Assembly: GCA_902805675.1 (NCBI GenBank)
Contig: CADCTA010000018.1
Span: forward strand, 1 to 64,000
DNA: 64,000 bases
Direction of reading: 5' to 3'
From: an uncultured Chthoniobacterales bacterium
Lineage (GTDB): Bacteria; Verrucomicrobiota; Verrucomicrobiia; Chthoniobacterales; UBA10450
The notes below the pieces were generated by a model. That model saw nothing but the letters and a program-made list of their open reading frames with translations. It was not told the DNA's origin and did not search any database. The translations under genes and the position numbers were made by a program. Below are positions 18,988 through 28,053 of this stretch, piece by piece; within the stretch, counting starts at the first letter, position 1, and each line of letters opens with the position of its first letter.

Positions 18988-21201
18988 CTACGGCTTCTGG
19001 TCCGGCGCAACCTTTGCCGGCGCTTCGGCTGTCGCACCATCCATCACGAGCCCACGGCGCTCGAGTAGCGCGTCGAGCTCTGGCTCGCCACCACCGGTGA
19101 AGTTCCGGAACTGACCGACCGGGTCTTCGCTGCCGCCGCGCGAGAGTAGCATCTTGCGAAAACGATCGCCGTTCTCCCGCTTCAGGCCGCCGTTGTTCTT
19201 GATCCACTGAACCGTGTTCGCGTCCAGGACCTCACTCCAGATGTAGGAGTAATATCCGGCCGAATAGCCGCCGGCGAAGGTGTGCGAGAAGTACGCCGTG
19301 CGATACCGCGGCGGCACGGCCGCGAGATCAACGCCGACCTTCTTCAGCGCCTCTGCTTCGAACGCGAGAGCGTCAGTCGGGATCTTGTCGGGCCCGATCT
19401 GATGCCACGCCTGGTCGAGCAAGGTGGACGCGAGGTATTCGGTAGTCCGGAAGCCTTCGCCGAATTTCTGCGACGCGAGCATCTTGTCGAGCAGCTCCTG
19501 CGGCATCGGCTCGCCCGTTTTGTGATGCTTCGCGTAGTTGCGCAGGATCTCCGGCCAGATGCGCCACATCTCGTTGACCTGCGACGGGAACTCGACGAAG
19601 TCACGCGGCACGTTCGTCCCGGCGAAGCGCGGATATTTCACATCCGAGAACATGCCGTGCAGCGCGTGGCCGAACTCGTGGAACATCGTGGTCACTTCGT
19701 CGAAGGTCAGCAGCGTCGGCTCGCCCGCGGGCGGCTTCGGGATGTTGAGATGGTTCGCCACGACGGGCTTGGTGCCGAAGAGGCCGCTCTGGCCGACGTA
19801 TTCGTTCATCCACGCTCCGCCGCGTTTCGAGGGGCGCGCGTAGAAGTCGGTGAGGAAGAGTGCGAGCGGTTTACCGTCGGCATCGAAGACTTCCCAGACG
19901 CGCACGTCTTCCTGATAAACCGGGAGCTCCTTGCGCTCCTTGAACGTGATGCCGTAGACCTGCGTGGCAGCGTAGAAGACGCCGTCCACGAGGACGCGAT
20001 TCATCTCGAAGTACGGCTTCAGCTGCGACTCGTCGAACGCGAAGCGATCCTTCAGGACTTTCTCGGCGTAGAAGCTCCAGTCCCAGGAGGCGAGGTCGAA
20101 ATCGCCGCCTTCTTTCTTGACCATGGCCTGCAGTTCGGTGGCCTCTTTCTTCGCGTTCGTGACGGCAGCCGGCGCGAGTTCGTTCATCAGCTTGTTCACC
20201 GTCGCGACACTCTTCGCGGTCTGGTCTTCGAGCTGATAGGCGGCGTGATGCTCGTAGCCGAGCAGCTTCGCGCGCTCGGCGCGCAGCCGCGCGATCTTGA
20301 GCACCATCTCGCGCGTGTCGAACTCGCCGCCCTTGCTGTTGCGCGCCAGCGATGTCTTCATGATCCGCTCGCGCACGGCGCGATTCTGGAGCGAGGAGAG
20401 CGCCGGCTGGCCGCTCGTGTTGAGCAAAGCGATGACGAACTTGCCCTCGAGCTTGCGATCCTTGGCGGCGGCTGCGGCAGCGGCGATGTCGCCCTCGGAC
20501 ATGCCGGCAAGTTCCTCGCGCGTATCCACCACGACTGCGTCCGCGTTCTTCTCCTTCAGCACGCTCTGGCTGAACTTCGTCTGCAGGGTGGCGAGCTCAG
20601 CATTCATGGCCTTGAGCTTCTCCTTGTCGGGCTCGGAGAGCTTCGCGCCGGCACGCACGAAATCCTTGTAGTAGCGCTCGAGCAGGTATTTCGACTCGGC
20701 ATCGAGCTTCGATTGCTCGCGCTTCTCGTGCAGCTCCTGGATGCGAGCGAAGAGCTTTGGGTTCAGCCTGATCGCGTCGCGATGGGCCGATAACTTGGGC
20801 GCCATCTCGGCTTCGAGCTTCTGGATCTCGGGATTCGTGTGCGCGCCGGCAAGATTGCCGAAGACGTTTTCCACGCGCTCCAGCGTCTGGCCGGAGCGTT
20901 CCATCGCGACCAGCGTGTTCTCGAATGTCGCGGCCTCTTTGGTGTTGGCGATCGCTTCGACTTCCTTCAGATTCTCTGCCAGGGCGGTGGCGTAAGCCGG
21001 GCCGAAGTGCTCGTTCTTTATCTGGTCGAACGGCGGCATCTTGTACGGCAGCGTGCTCTCAACCAGGAGCGGATTGTCCGAGGTAGCCGGAGCGCCGGCT
21101 TTCTTCGCGGCGGGAGTGGGACTGGCAGCTTGGATGGACATTGCGGTGAGTAGCAGCGACGCGCCGAGCGCCGCACGAGCGGTGAGATGGTTGTGTAGCA
21201 T
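18988..21201 (-). CDS. dcp: M3 family metallopeptidase (peptidyl-dipeptidase Dcp-like), exported
   Basis: Zinc peptidase that trims dipeptides or digests oligopeptides. The catalytic HEFGHALHGMFSD starts at about residue 508 from the chosen ATG (21201), which begins a signal peptide (MLHNHLTARAALGASLLLTA). Length 737 aa fits Dcp/oligopeptidase A. The N-terminus after cleavage (NPLLVESTLPYKMPPFDQIK) and C-terminal PRYRTAYFSHTFAGGYSAGYYSYIW are typical Dcp. Periplasmic location is inferred from the leader. It is 58 nt upstream of the deacetylase-like gene on the same strand. Confidence 0.93.
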   Translation of the reverse strand: MLHNHLTARAALGASLLLTAMSIQAASPTPAAKKAGAPATSDNPLLVESTLPYKMPPFDQIKNEHFGPAYATALAENLKEVEAIANTKEAATFENTLVAMERSGQTLERVENVFGNLAGAHTNPEIQKLEAEMAPKLSAHRDAIRLNPKLFARIQELHEKREQSKLDAESKYLLERYYKDFVRAGAKLSEPDKEKLKAMNAELATLQTKFSQSVLKEKNADAVVVDTREELAGMSEGDIAAAAAAAKDRKLEGKFVIALLNTSGQPALSSLQNRAVRERIMKTSLARNSKGGEFDTREMVLKIARLRAERAKLLGYEHHAAYQLEDQTAKSVATVNKLMNELAPAAVTNAKKEATELQAMVKKEGGDFDLASWDWSFYAEKVLKDRFAFDESQLKPYFEMNRVLVDGVFYAATQVYGITFKERKELPVYQEDVRVWEVFDADGKPLALFLTDFYARPSKRGGAWMNEYVGQSGLFGTKPVVANHLNIPKPPAGEPTLLTFDEVTTMFHEFGHALHGMFSDVKYPRFAGTNVPRDFVEFPSQVNEMWRIWPEILRNYAKHHKTGEPMPQELLDKMLASQKFGEGFRTTEYLASTLLDQAWHQIGPDKIPTDALAFEAEALKKVGVDLAAVPPRYRTAYFSHTFAGGYSAGYYSYIWSEVLDANTVQWIKNNGGLKRENGDRFRKMLLSRGGSEDPVGQFRNFTGGGEPELDALLERRGLVMDGATAEAPAKVAPDQKP

Positions 21202-21321
21202 AGGGGACAGCTCGCGAACGGAGCCGAGCCGCAACGTCGATACATCAGGGCGTCGTTACAAGTGGCGAAAGCAACTCGGCAGCGCTCCGATGCGGCACCT
21301 GACCCGCGTCACGCCGGCCTG

Positions 21322-21828
21322 ATGCGAATCAGGAGTATGAACATTCCACTGGCTTTCAGGATTCTGATCGGAGCGTCATTTGCGGTCGCCGTCGTGCCGC
21401 TCGAGGCGCAGGAGAAGAGCGTGAGCCAAAAGACGGCGGAGGTCTGGGACAAAACCAAGAAGACGACGAAGAACGTCAGCCGGAAAGTGGCGAAGACGAC
21501 GCGTGACACGGTCAACCGGGTCGAAGCCGCCGTGCGCGAGCCGGATGCCGACGCGCGCAAGATTGACGTGAAGGTAAACGACAAAGGCGTGCAGATGCCG
21601 AAGAGCCTGAGCGCCGGAAAAACGGCGTTCGTGGTGACGAATACCGGCAAGGAAGCGCACAACTTCGAGATCGAAGGCTCCGGCATGGAGAAGAGCTTCT
21701 GGTTCGCGCTCGGGCCCAACCAGACGAAGACGATGCAGGTCGACTTGCGACCCGGCACGTACGACGCCGTCTGCACCGCTGAAGCACACGGCGGCAAAGA
21801 GCAGAAGATTCGCGTGACAGTGAAATAG
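21322..21828 (+). CDS. Exported cupredoxin-like protein
   Basis: A signal peptide (IPLAFRILIGASFAVAVVPLEAQ), a lysine-rich helical segment (about residues 30-75, KTAEVWDKTKKTTKNVSRKV), and a C-terminal cupredoxin-fold domain with DVKVNDKGVQMPKSLSAGKT and TGKEAHNFEIEG. One histidine (HNFEIEG) and the loop VCTAEAHGG offer His, Cys and His ligands of a type 1 copper site; the usual axial methionine is not obvious. ATG 21322 was chosen; ATG 21337 is equally possible. The metal and role are unproven. Confidence 0.72.
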   Translation: MRIRSMNIPLAFRILIGASFAVAVVPLEAQEKSVSQKTAEVWDKTKKTTKNVSRKVAKTTRDTVNRVEAAVREPDADARKIDVKVNDKGVQMPKSLSAGKTAFVVTNTGKEAHNFEIEGSGMEKSFWFALGPNQTKTMQVDLRPGTYDAVCTAEAHGGKEQKIRVTVK

Positions 21829-21942
21829 CGGTTTCGCTGGTAGCTGCAGCGGCGGCTCGAGGCGTCTTGAGCTTGCATCTCGGGCTGAGAGGCTTTCCGT
21901 TCGCCTGCCGTGCACTTGAATCGAGTGCGCTGCTTCACCGCC

Positions 21943-23583
21943 GTGGACCCTTCCAAGACGTCACGCTTCCGCCGCAACCTGACCGCGGCCGGCATCTGCA
22001 TCGCGCTTGCGGCGATCACGTGGACGGTATTCGGCCGCACCGTCGGGCACGAGTTCGTCAACTACGACGATCCCTCCTATGTCACAGCAGAGCCGAACGT
22101 CGCCGGCGGTCTGAGCTGGCCCGGTGTCGTCTGGGCGTTCACGAAGACTCACTCCGGGAACTGGCATCCGGTCACAACGCTGACCCACATGCTGGATTGG
22201 CAGCTGTACGGGCTGAACGCAGCGGGGCATCATCGCAGCAACGTTTTGCTGCACACCGCCGCGGTCGTGTTCCTGTTTCTGGCGCTCAGGCAAATGACAG
22301 GCGCCGCGTGGCGCAGCGCTCTCGTGGCTGCAGTCTTCGCGATCCATCCGCTGCGGGTGGAATCGGTCGCCTGGGTGGCTGAGCGCAAGGATGTGCTCAG
22401 CGGGGTGTTCTTCGCGCTGACTCTGGCGGCGTATACGCGCTACGTGCGCAAGCGAAGCGTCACCAGCTACGTGGTTCTCGCATTCGCCTTTGCGCTCGGG
22501 CTGATGTCGAAAAGCACGCTGGTGACGTTGCCGTTTCTGCTGCTGTTGCTGGACGACTGGCCGCTGCGGCGCGGCGTGGGGATCGTGCGGTTGTTCCCGG
22601 AAAAAATCCCGCTTCTCCTGATGTCCGCCGCCACATGCGCCGTCACGTACATGGCTCACGCGCAGACGATGAGCTCGGTCCAAACGGTGCCGCTGCTCGC
22701 GCGTCTGACGAACGCCTGCGTCAGCGTCGTCACCTACGTCGGTCAGATGTTCTGGCCGGCCAGGCTTGCCGCCTTTTATCCCCACGCGGGCGATCAACTC
22801 CCGCTCTGGCAGGGTGTGGCTGCCGCCGCTTTGATCGTGATGATCACGCTCGCGATCGTCGCGATCCCCCGCGTCCCAGCCTACGTGCCGATCGGCTGGT
22901 TGTGGTATCTCGGGATGCTCGTGCCGGTGATCGGGATCGTGCAGGTGGGGCTTCCAGCGCGGGCGGACCGATACACTTACCTGCCGCAGATCGGGCTCTA
23001 TGTGTTGATCGTGTGGGGAATCGCCGATTTGACGAGGCGGTGGCGCTTTCAAAGGCAAGTGATGGCGATCGCAGGCGCGGGGATCGTCGGCCTGCTCGCA
23101 TGGGGCGCTGTTCTCCAGACGGGACACTGGCGAAACAGCGAATCTCTCTGGCGGCGCGCACTTGCCGTCACGGCCAATAACGCCGTCGCGCACACGAACC
23201 TCGGCAACCTGTTACCCGGTCGCGATGCGGTGCCGCACTACGAACAGGCGCTCGCGACCGAGCCCGGCGCGACGGTGACGATGAACAACCTCGCCTGGGT
23301 GCTGGCCACACACCCGGACCTCGGCGTCCGCAACGGGCCCAGAGCCGTCGAGCTCGCCGCGAACGCGGCGCGGATGACGGGCGGGAGCGACCCGGTCTAC
23401 CTGCGCACCTTAGCCGCTGCCTACGCCGAGGTGGGCAGTTTCAGAGACGCGGTCAGAATCGCCACCGTTGCGGTACCGCTAGCGGAGGCCGCTGGAAATG
23501 AGGCGCTGGCGTTCGACCTCCGGAACAACATCGCCGGCTACGAGCGCGGCTTTCCAATGCGCGACAGCTCGATGGGCGAGTAG
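21943..23583 (+). CDS. Polytopic GT-C-like membrane protein with C-terminal TPR region (TMTC type)
   Basis: About 9-10 membrane helices followed by a soluble region of about 140 residues. The first loop carries EFVNYDDPSYVT, then NWHPVTTLTHMLDWQLYGLN and HPLRVESVAWVAERKD, the hallmark motifs of the bacterial tetratricopeptide/glycosyltransferase family related to eukaryotic TMTC O-mannosyltransferases. The C-terminal part has one clear TPR (HYEQALATEPGATVTMNNLA) and degenerate ones, fewer than typical. GTG 21943 is the preferred start; GTG 21910 is also in frame. Probably transfers sugar from a lipid carrier; substrate unknown. Confidence 0.78.
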   Translation: MDPSKTSRFRRNLTAAGICIALAAITWTVFGRTVGHEFVNYDDPSYVTAEPNVAGGLSWPGVVWAFTKTHSGNWHPVTTLTHMLDWQLYGLNAAGHHRSNVLLHTAAVVFLFLALRQMTGAAWRSALVAAVFAIHPLRVESVAWVAERKDVLSGVFFALTLAAYTRYVRKRSVTSYVVLAFAFALGLMSKSTLVTLPFLLLLLDDWPLRRGVGIVRLFPEKIPLLLMSAATCAVTYMAHAQTMSSVQTVPLLARLTNACVSVVTYVGQMFWPARLAAFYPHAGDQLPLWQGVAAAALIVMITLAIVAIPRVPAYVPIGWLWYLGMLVPVIGIVQVGLPARADRYTYLPQIGLYVLIVWGIADLTRRWRFQRQVMAIAGAGIVGLLAWGAVLQTGHWRNSESLWRRALAVTANNAVAHTNLGNLLPGRDAVPHYEQALATEPGATVTMNNLAWVLATHPDLGVRNGPRAVELAANAARMTGGSDPVYLRTLAAAYAEVGSFRDAVRIATVAVPLAEAAGNEALAFDLRNNIAGYERGFPMRDSSMGE

Positions 23584-23732
23584 GATCCGCCGGCGCACCT
23601 GGCGTCGCGCAGCCCAGACGGAGCAGCCATCCGGCTCGGCGTGCGCACTGCGGGTGAGGCGTCGGATCAGGCGTGCGCGCGCGTTCGGAAGGGTCCCGGC
23701 TCACCACACGTGCTGGCGAAGAGTTCGGGAAC

Positions 23733-23804
23733 TGCGCGATGCAGGGTTCGAACCTGCGACTTCTTGCGTGTGAAGCAAGCGCTCTACCACTGAGCTAATC
23801 GCGC
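23733..23804 (-). tRNA. tRNA-Val (anticodon CAC)
   Basis: Minus-strand cloverleaf: acceptor GCGCGAT/ATCGCGC, D-arm AGCTCAGTGGTAGAGC, anticodon stem CTTGC/GCAAG with loop TTCACAC (anticodon CAC), T-arm GCAGG TTCGAAC CTGC, discriminator A. CCA not encoded. Confidence 0.96.
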
Positions 23805-23900
23805 GGAGTTGCCGAAGCGCGGAACAATAGTGCGCGCGCCCGGGGTTTCCAGAAAAAAGCGGTCGCTTGTCAGTCGCGGTGCGCCGTTCTAGATAGCGGC

Positions 23901-24347
23901 ATGTCCGAACACAAAGCCACTCTTCGTTGGGAACGCGGCGACGCCGAATTCAGCTATCAGAAGTATCCGCGCGATCATTCGTGGACGTTTGACGGCGGGC
24001 ACACGATGACCGGCACAGCCGCGCCGGCGTATCTCGGCAACCCGGCGAATGTGGATCCGGAGGAAGCGTACGTCGCGTCGCTCTCGAGCTGCCACATGCT
24101 CACTTTCCTCGCGATCGCGTGTAAGCAGAAGTTCGTGCTGGAGCGCTACGAAGACGAAGCGGTCGGTCACATGGAGAAGAATGCGCAGGGTAAGATGGCG
24201 ATTACCCGTGTCGAGTTGCATCCGAAGATCACGTGGGGCGGCGACAGAACGCCGACTCCTGAGGAGCTGGACAAGCTGCATCACGCAGCTCACGACAATT
24301 GCTTCATCGCGAACTCGGTCACGACTGAGGTGACGGTCGCGAAGTAG
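23901..24347 (+). CDS. OsmC family peroxiredoxin-like protein
   Basis: A 148-aa OsmC/Ohr-superfamily protein, thiol-dependent reduction of organic hydroperoxides in characterised members. Redox cysteines lie in SLSSCHMLTFL (about residue 64) and HDNCFIANSV (about residue 133). The N-terminal WERGDAEFSYQKYPRDHSW and the GNPANVDPEEAYVASL signature fit the OsmC subfamily rather than Ohr. Single gene between tRNA-Val and the element upstream of glyS. Confidence 0.92.
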   Translation: MSEHKATLRWERGDAEFSYQKYPRDHSWTFDGGHTMTGTAAPAYLGNPANVDPEEAYVASLSSCHMLTFLAIACKQKFVLERYEDEAVGHMEKNAQGKMAITRVELHPKITWGGDRTPTPEELDKLHHAAHDNCFIANSVTTEVTVAK

Positions 24348-24380
24348 CGCTGACCGGAACCAGTCGATAGGAAGAGGAAC

Positions 24381-24533
24381 GAATCAGGAAGACAGGAAAG
24401 CAGGAAAAGCGTGACGGCTCATCAATGCCGAACTGTTCCTGCGCAGCTGTTATTCCTCCCGTCCACGCGTTGCGGTGAGCGGTGACGCTCAACGTCCGCT
24501 TCTCTTCTTCCTGCTTTCCTACTTTCCTGATTC
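24381..24533. repeat. Inverted-repeat element upstream of glyS (third kind)
   Basis: Arms of about 30 nt: GAATCAGGAAGACAGGAAAG with CAGGAAAAG at 24381-24409 and its imperfect complement TTCCTGCTTTCCTACTTTCC with TGATTC ending at 24533. The spacer is about 94 nt. The right arm ends 9 nt before the glyS ATG, so the element forms most of the glyS leader. Only one copy is in the window, so calling it dispersed is inference. Confidence 0.7.
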
Positions 24534-24542
24534 ATCATCCCA

Positions 24543-25904
24543 ATGAGCACGCCCAATGATCCGCAGCGCATGGAGCGCATCGTCAGCTTGTGCAAGCGGC
24601 GCGGCTTCATCTTTCAATCGAGCGAGATCTACGGCGGCCTGAACGGCGTCTGGGATTTCGGCCCGCTCGGCACGGAGCTGAAGCGGAATCTGAAGGACTA
24701 CTGGTGGCGCATGATGGTGCGCGAGCGCGACGATGTGGTCGGGCTCGATGGCTCGATCATCACGCATCGCGCAGTGCTCAAGGCGAGCGGCCATGAAGAC
24801 ACCTTCAGCGACCCGATGGTCGATTGCCGGACGTGCAAAGCACGACTGCGCGCCGATCAGCTGGCCGAGAAAAACGGCGCGAAGCAGTGCTCGAACTGCG
24901 GCGGCAAAGACCTGACCGAGCCGCGTGCGTTCAATCTCATGCTCCGCACGCATCTCGGCGCGACGGAAGATGAGTCATCCATCGCGTATCTTCGGCCGGA
25001 GACTGCGCAGTCGATTTTCGTGCAGTTCAAAAACGTGCTCGATACCGCGCGCAAGAAGCTGCCGTTCGGCATCGCGCAGATCGGCAAGGCTTTCCGCAAC
25101 GAGATCAACCCGCGCAACTTCATCTTCCGCTCACGCGAGTTTGAGCAGATGGAGCTCGAGTATTTCTGCGCGCCGGAGCAGGGGATGCAGTTGCTCGATT
25201 ACTGGCTCGAGGAGCGGCTGAAGTTCTACGAAAACATCGGGATTCCGCGCGCGAAGCTGCACGTGCTCACGGTGCCGGATGCGGACCGTGCGTTTTATTC
25301 GAAGGGGACTTACGACATCGAGTACGAGTTCCCATTCGGCGTGCAGGAGCTGGAGGGCGTGGCCTATCGGACAAACTTCGATCTAATGGCGCACCAGACC
25401 GGCAGCGGAAAGCCGCTCGAGTATTTCGACGAGGAGACGAAGGCGAAGTTTGTCCCGCACGTGGTCGAGCCGAGCGCGGGCGTCGATCGCACGCTACTCG
25501 CTCTGATCTGCGAGGCGTACGACGAGGAGACGGTCACCGACGAAAAGGGGAAATCTGAAGTGCGCACGGTGATGCGTTTCCATCCGCGGATGGCGCCGAT
25601 CAAGGTCGGCGTGTTCCCGTTGCTGAAGAACAAGCCCGAGCTCGTCGCGAAAGCACGAGAAGTGCACAGCCTGCTGAAGCCGCACATGATGACTTTCTAC
25701 GATGAAGGCGGCGCGATCGGGCGACGTTATCGGCGGCAGGATGAGGCTGGGACGCCGTTTGGCCTTACGATTGATTTCGAGACGCTCGGCGAGCGCGGCG
25801 ACGAACTGCGGAATACCGTCACACTGCGCCACCGCGACAGCATGCAGCAGGAGCGGGTGAAGATTGCGGAGCTGCTCAGCCGCCTCTTGCCGCTCGTGCA
25901 GTAA
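24543..25904 (+). CDS. glyS: Glycyl-tRNA synthetase, single-chain (alpha2) type
   Basis: Charges tRNA-Gly. This is the archaeal/eukaryal-like homodimeric GlyRS (453 aa), not the alpha2beta2 form. N-terminal IYGGLNGVWDFGPLG, the zinc-binding pairs CRTC and CSNC (about residues 98-122), class II motif 2 in GKAFRNEINPRNFIFRSREFEQME, motif 3 in EPSAGVDRTLLAL, and a C-terminal anticodon-binding domain from about residue 350 (PIKVGVFPLLKNKPELVAKA). The start at ATG 24543 directly follows an inverted-repeat element. Confidence 0.96.
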   Translation: MSTPNDPQRMERIVSLCKRRGFIFQSSEIYGGLNGVWDFGPLGTELKRNLKDYWWRMMVRERDDVVGLDGSIITHRAVLKASGHEDTFSDPMVDCRTCKARLRADQLAEKNGAKQCSNCGGKDLTEPRAFNLMLRTHLGATEDESSIAYLRPETAQSIFVQFKNVLDTARKKLPFGIAQIGKAFRNEINPRNFIFRSREFEQMELEYFCAPEQGMQLLDYWLEERLKFYENIGIPRAKLHVLTVPDADRAFYSKGTYDIEYEFPFGVQELEGVAYRTNFDLMAHQTGSGKPLEYFDEETKAKFVPHVVEPSAGVDRTLLALICEAYDEETVTDEKGKSEVRTVMRFHPRMAPIKVGVFPLLKNKPELVAKAREVHSLLKPHMMTFYDEGGAIGRRYRRQDEAGTPFGLTIDFETLGERGDELRNTVTLRHRDSMQQERVKIAELLSRLLPLVQ

Positions 25905-25952
25905 CGTCGCGCGCTACGTCGACGCATCCCGCCGCGCGTGCTACGTTGCGCG

Positions 25953-26294
25953 GTGCCGAAGCGGTTAATCGTTGGTCTCATGTTGCTGACGGCGCTGTTT
26001 AGCGCGCCGCTCCAAGCATCGGCGCCGCGGTGTGCGATCAACCCCGCCGGCATTGCGAAAGCGAGCTGCGCCGAGTGTTGCGCAACGATGAAGTGGTGTG
26101 CGCTCCCGCAGCGTGATTCGCAGCCGACCGCCGCATCGACGGCGCAGGACAACCTGGTGACGATCGCCGCACCGCTGGTGCGGTTGTTGGTTGCCGAGCT
26201 CCCTGCAACGCCGGTGCAATTCCGGCGTGTCTCGAGCCCGATCGGGCATTCTTCAGTGCCGCGTCAGGCGCTGCTCTGCGTGTTTCTTATCTGA
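25953..26294 (+). CDS. Small Cys-rich exported protein upstream of cusBA, unknown
   Basis: GTG 25953 gives 113 aa: signal peptide PKRLIVGLMLLTALFSAPLQAS, then a cysteine cluster ASCAECCATMKWCALP (4 Cys within 12 residues) after an earlier RCAIN cysteine, then a low-conservation tail. The position just before a heavy-metal efflux pair and the Cys cluster suggest periplasmic metal binding or sensing. I do not recognise the family. Its stop codon lies inside an inverted repeat that precedes cusB. Confidence 0.65.
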   Translation: MPKRLIVGLMLLTALFSAPLQASAPRCAINPAGIAKASCAECCATMKWCALPQRDSQPTAASTAQDNLVTIAAPLVRLLVAELPATPVQFRRVSSPIGHSSVPRQALLCVFLI

Positions 26295-26364
26295 TCCCCG
26301 GCTGTTCACGCCGGAGGTGTGCTGTTTACCGGCACGGCTGCGGCTGCCGTTTTGGATCAGATAA
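26287..26364 (+). promoter_or_regulatory. Inverted repeat between the Cys-rich gene and cusB, possible RNA switch or attenuator
   Basis: A perfect 11-bp inverted repeat (TTATCTGATCC at 26287-26297, GGATCAGATAA at 26354-26364) encloses an inner hairpin (CCGGC TGTTCAC GCCGG) and a second GC-rich stem. The left arm overlaps the TGA stop of the Cys-rich gene; the right arm ends 33 nt before the cusB ATG. The structure could control cusB expression or mRNA processing. Confidence 0.45.
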
Positions 26365-26397
26365 TCAACAACCCGCCTTTTTCGCAGAGCTACCGTT

Positions 26398-28041
26398 ATG
26401 ACTTCAAAAATTTTAAACAGACGCACCATCGCCGTCGCCGTGCTCGGCGCGCTACTCCTCGCGGCCGGAGCCGCGTGGCTGCTCATCGCGCGCAGTTCGC
26501 ATTCCGAACCGCACGTGCAGGCCGCTTCCGGGAAAGCCGCCCGTTACCAGTGCCCGATGCACCCCTGGGTTCAATCCGACCGACCGGGCAAGTGCACGGT
26601 CTGCGGGATGGACCTCGTGGCGTTCGATCAACGCCCCGGCGCGAGCGCCGCCGCGACCGACATCGTGATGCTGCCGGAGAGTGCTCCCAATGTTGCGAAC
26701 ATCAGGACCGCAGAAGTGCAGCGGCGTTCCCTCGCGCGTTCGTTGCACGTCGCCGGCATGATCGAGGATGATGACTCGAAGCACCGCATCCTGAGCGCGT
26801 TTACCGGCGGCCGGATCGAGAAGCTTTTCGTCAATTACGAAGGCGCGGACGTGCAGGCCGGGCAGCCGATCGCCACCTTCTACAGCAATGACCTGCTCGC
26901 TGCGATTCGCGAATACAAGGTGGCGTACGCGCAGGGGCCGAGCCCATTGCTCACGGCCACGCGTGTGCGGCTGCAACAGCTCGGGCTGAGCCCGGATCAA
27001 ATCGCGAAGGCACATCAGCGCAGTGAAGCGGAAGTCTTCGTCGAAATCCTGGCGCCGGTCTCCGGCACGGTGGTGAAGCGATACGTCTACGAGGGTCAAT
27101 ACGTCGAAGAAGGCGAGAAGCTGTTCGAGATCGCCGACTTCTCGACGATGTGGTTTCAATTCGTCGCTTACGAGCAGGACCTGCCGCTGCTGAAGATCGG
27201 GCAAAAGGTGACGGTGCGAACGCCGTCGCTGCCGGAGAAGACGTTTCAGGCGGCGATCACGTTTATCAATCCAAACCTCGACGCAGCCACGCGATCGGCT
27301 CGCGTACGCGTGGAGATCGAGAATCCCGGCCGCGAGCTGCGGCACAAGCTTTACGCGGAAGGCACGGTTGAGATCGATGCGCCGGAAGTGGTCGCAGTGC
27401 CGCGGACGGCAGTGGTCTGGCCCGGAAACAATCCACGCGTCTACGTCGAGCAGGCGCCCGGTGTGTATCAGCAGCGGGCCGTGATCCTCGGCCGCCCCGG
27501 CGATGATTTCTGGGAAATCCTGGAAGGCGTAAAGCCGGGCGAGCGCGTCGTCACGAGCGGCAACATGCTGATCGACGGACAGGCTCAGCTTTCGAATGTG
27601 AGCGCCGCGCCAGAGGGATCGCCGCCGCCGCAGCGTGCCGCGCTAAGCCCCGGCGAGCATGGGTCGTTAGGCAAGTTTTTCCAGGCGGTGGCGGAGCTGT
27701 CCGATGCGCTCGCGCGTGATGATCTCGGCGCGTTTAATGCATTGCTGCCGCGCATCCGGCCGACGCCGCCGGAGCTCGCTCCAACGCTGCCGGCGCCGCC
27801 GCAAACGGCGCCTGATTTGTCCACTGCGCGACGCACGTTTCTGCCGTTCAGCGAAGCCGTCGCGGAATACGCGATGCAGGTTCGCTCGCAGTTTCCGGAG
27901 CTGAAGGTTTTCCGCTGCCCAATGAGCGACGCGATGGGTGAGGACGCGCCGAAGAATGCGAAGTGGGTGCAGTTTTCCGATCGCCTGCGCAATCCATTCA
28001 TGGGCCAGGAGATGGTGGAGTGCGGCACTGAGGTGAAGTAG
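26398..28041 (+). CDS. cusB: CusB-type periplasmic adaptor of heavy-metal RND efflux, with HMBD and DUF3347-like ends
   Basis: Membrane-fusion adaptor linking inner-membrane pump and outer-membrane channel. 547 aa: N-terminal membrane anchor (residues 10-30), a heavy-metal-binding domain YQCPMHP...CTVCGMDL (Cys at 52, 66, 69), beta-barrel and lipoyl-like half motifs (VYEGQYVEEGEKLFEIADFS), a membrane-proximal domain, and a C-terminal DUF3347-like region (FLPFSEAVAEYAMQ, RCPMSDAMGEDAPKNAKWVQ) ending QEMVECGTEVK. Metal is likely Cu/Ag, but Zn/Co/Cd cannot be excluded. cusA follows after 12 nt; no cusC channel is nearby. Confidence 0.92.
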   Translation: MTSKILNRRTIAVAVLGALLLAAGAAWLLIARSSHSEPHVQAASGKAARYQCPMHPWVQSDRPGKCTVCGMDLVAFDQRPGASAAATDIVMLPESAPNVANIRTAEVQRRSLARSLHVAGMIEDDDSKHRILSAFTGGRIEKLFVNYEGADVQAGQPIATFYSNDLLAAIREYKVAYAQGPSPLLTATRVRLQQLGLSPDQIAKAHQRSEAEVFVEILAPVSGTVVKRYVYEGQYVEEGEKLFEIADFSTMWFQFVAYEQDLPLLKIGQKVTVRTPSLPEKTFQAAITFINPNLDAATRSARVRVEIENPGRELRHKLYAEGTVEIDAPEVVAVPRTAVVWPGNNPRVYVEQAPGVYQQRAVILGRPGDDFWEILEGVKPGERVVTSGNMLIDGQAQLSNVSAAPEGSPPPQRAALSPGEHGSLGKFFQAVAELSDALARDDLGAFNALLPRIRPTPPELAPTLPAPPQTAPDLSTARRTFLPFSEAVAEYAMQVRSQFPELKVFRCPMSDAMGEDAPKNAKWVQFSDRLRNPFMGQEMVECGTEVK

Positions 28042-28053
28042 CACCCTCGGCAC

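Noticed and set aside
19282-20793. Long 503-codon frame antisense to the M3 peptidase gene
   Set aside because: It lies opposite a clear metallopeptidase with HEFGH and a signal peptide; its translation is Arg/Glu/Leu-rich with no motifs, as expected for the complement of a high-GC gene.
24348-24542. T-box riboswitch upstream of glyS
   Set aside because: No specifier loop, antiterminator T-box sequence or terminator can be seen; the region is explained by the inverted repeat.
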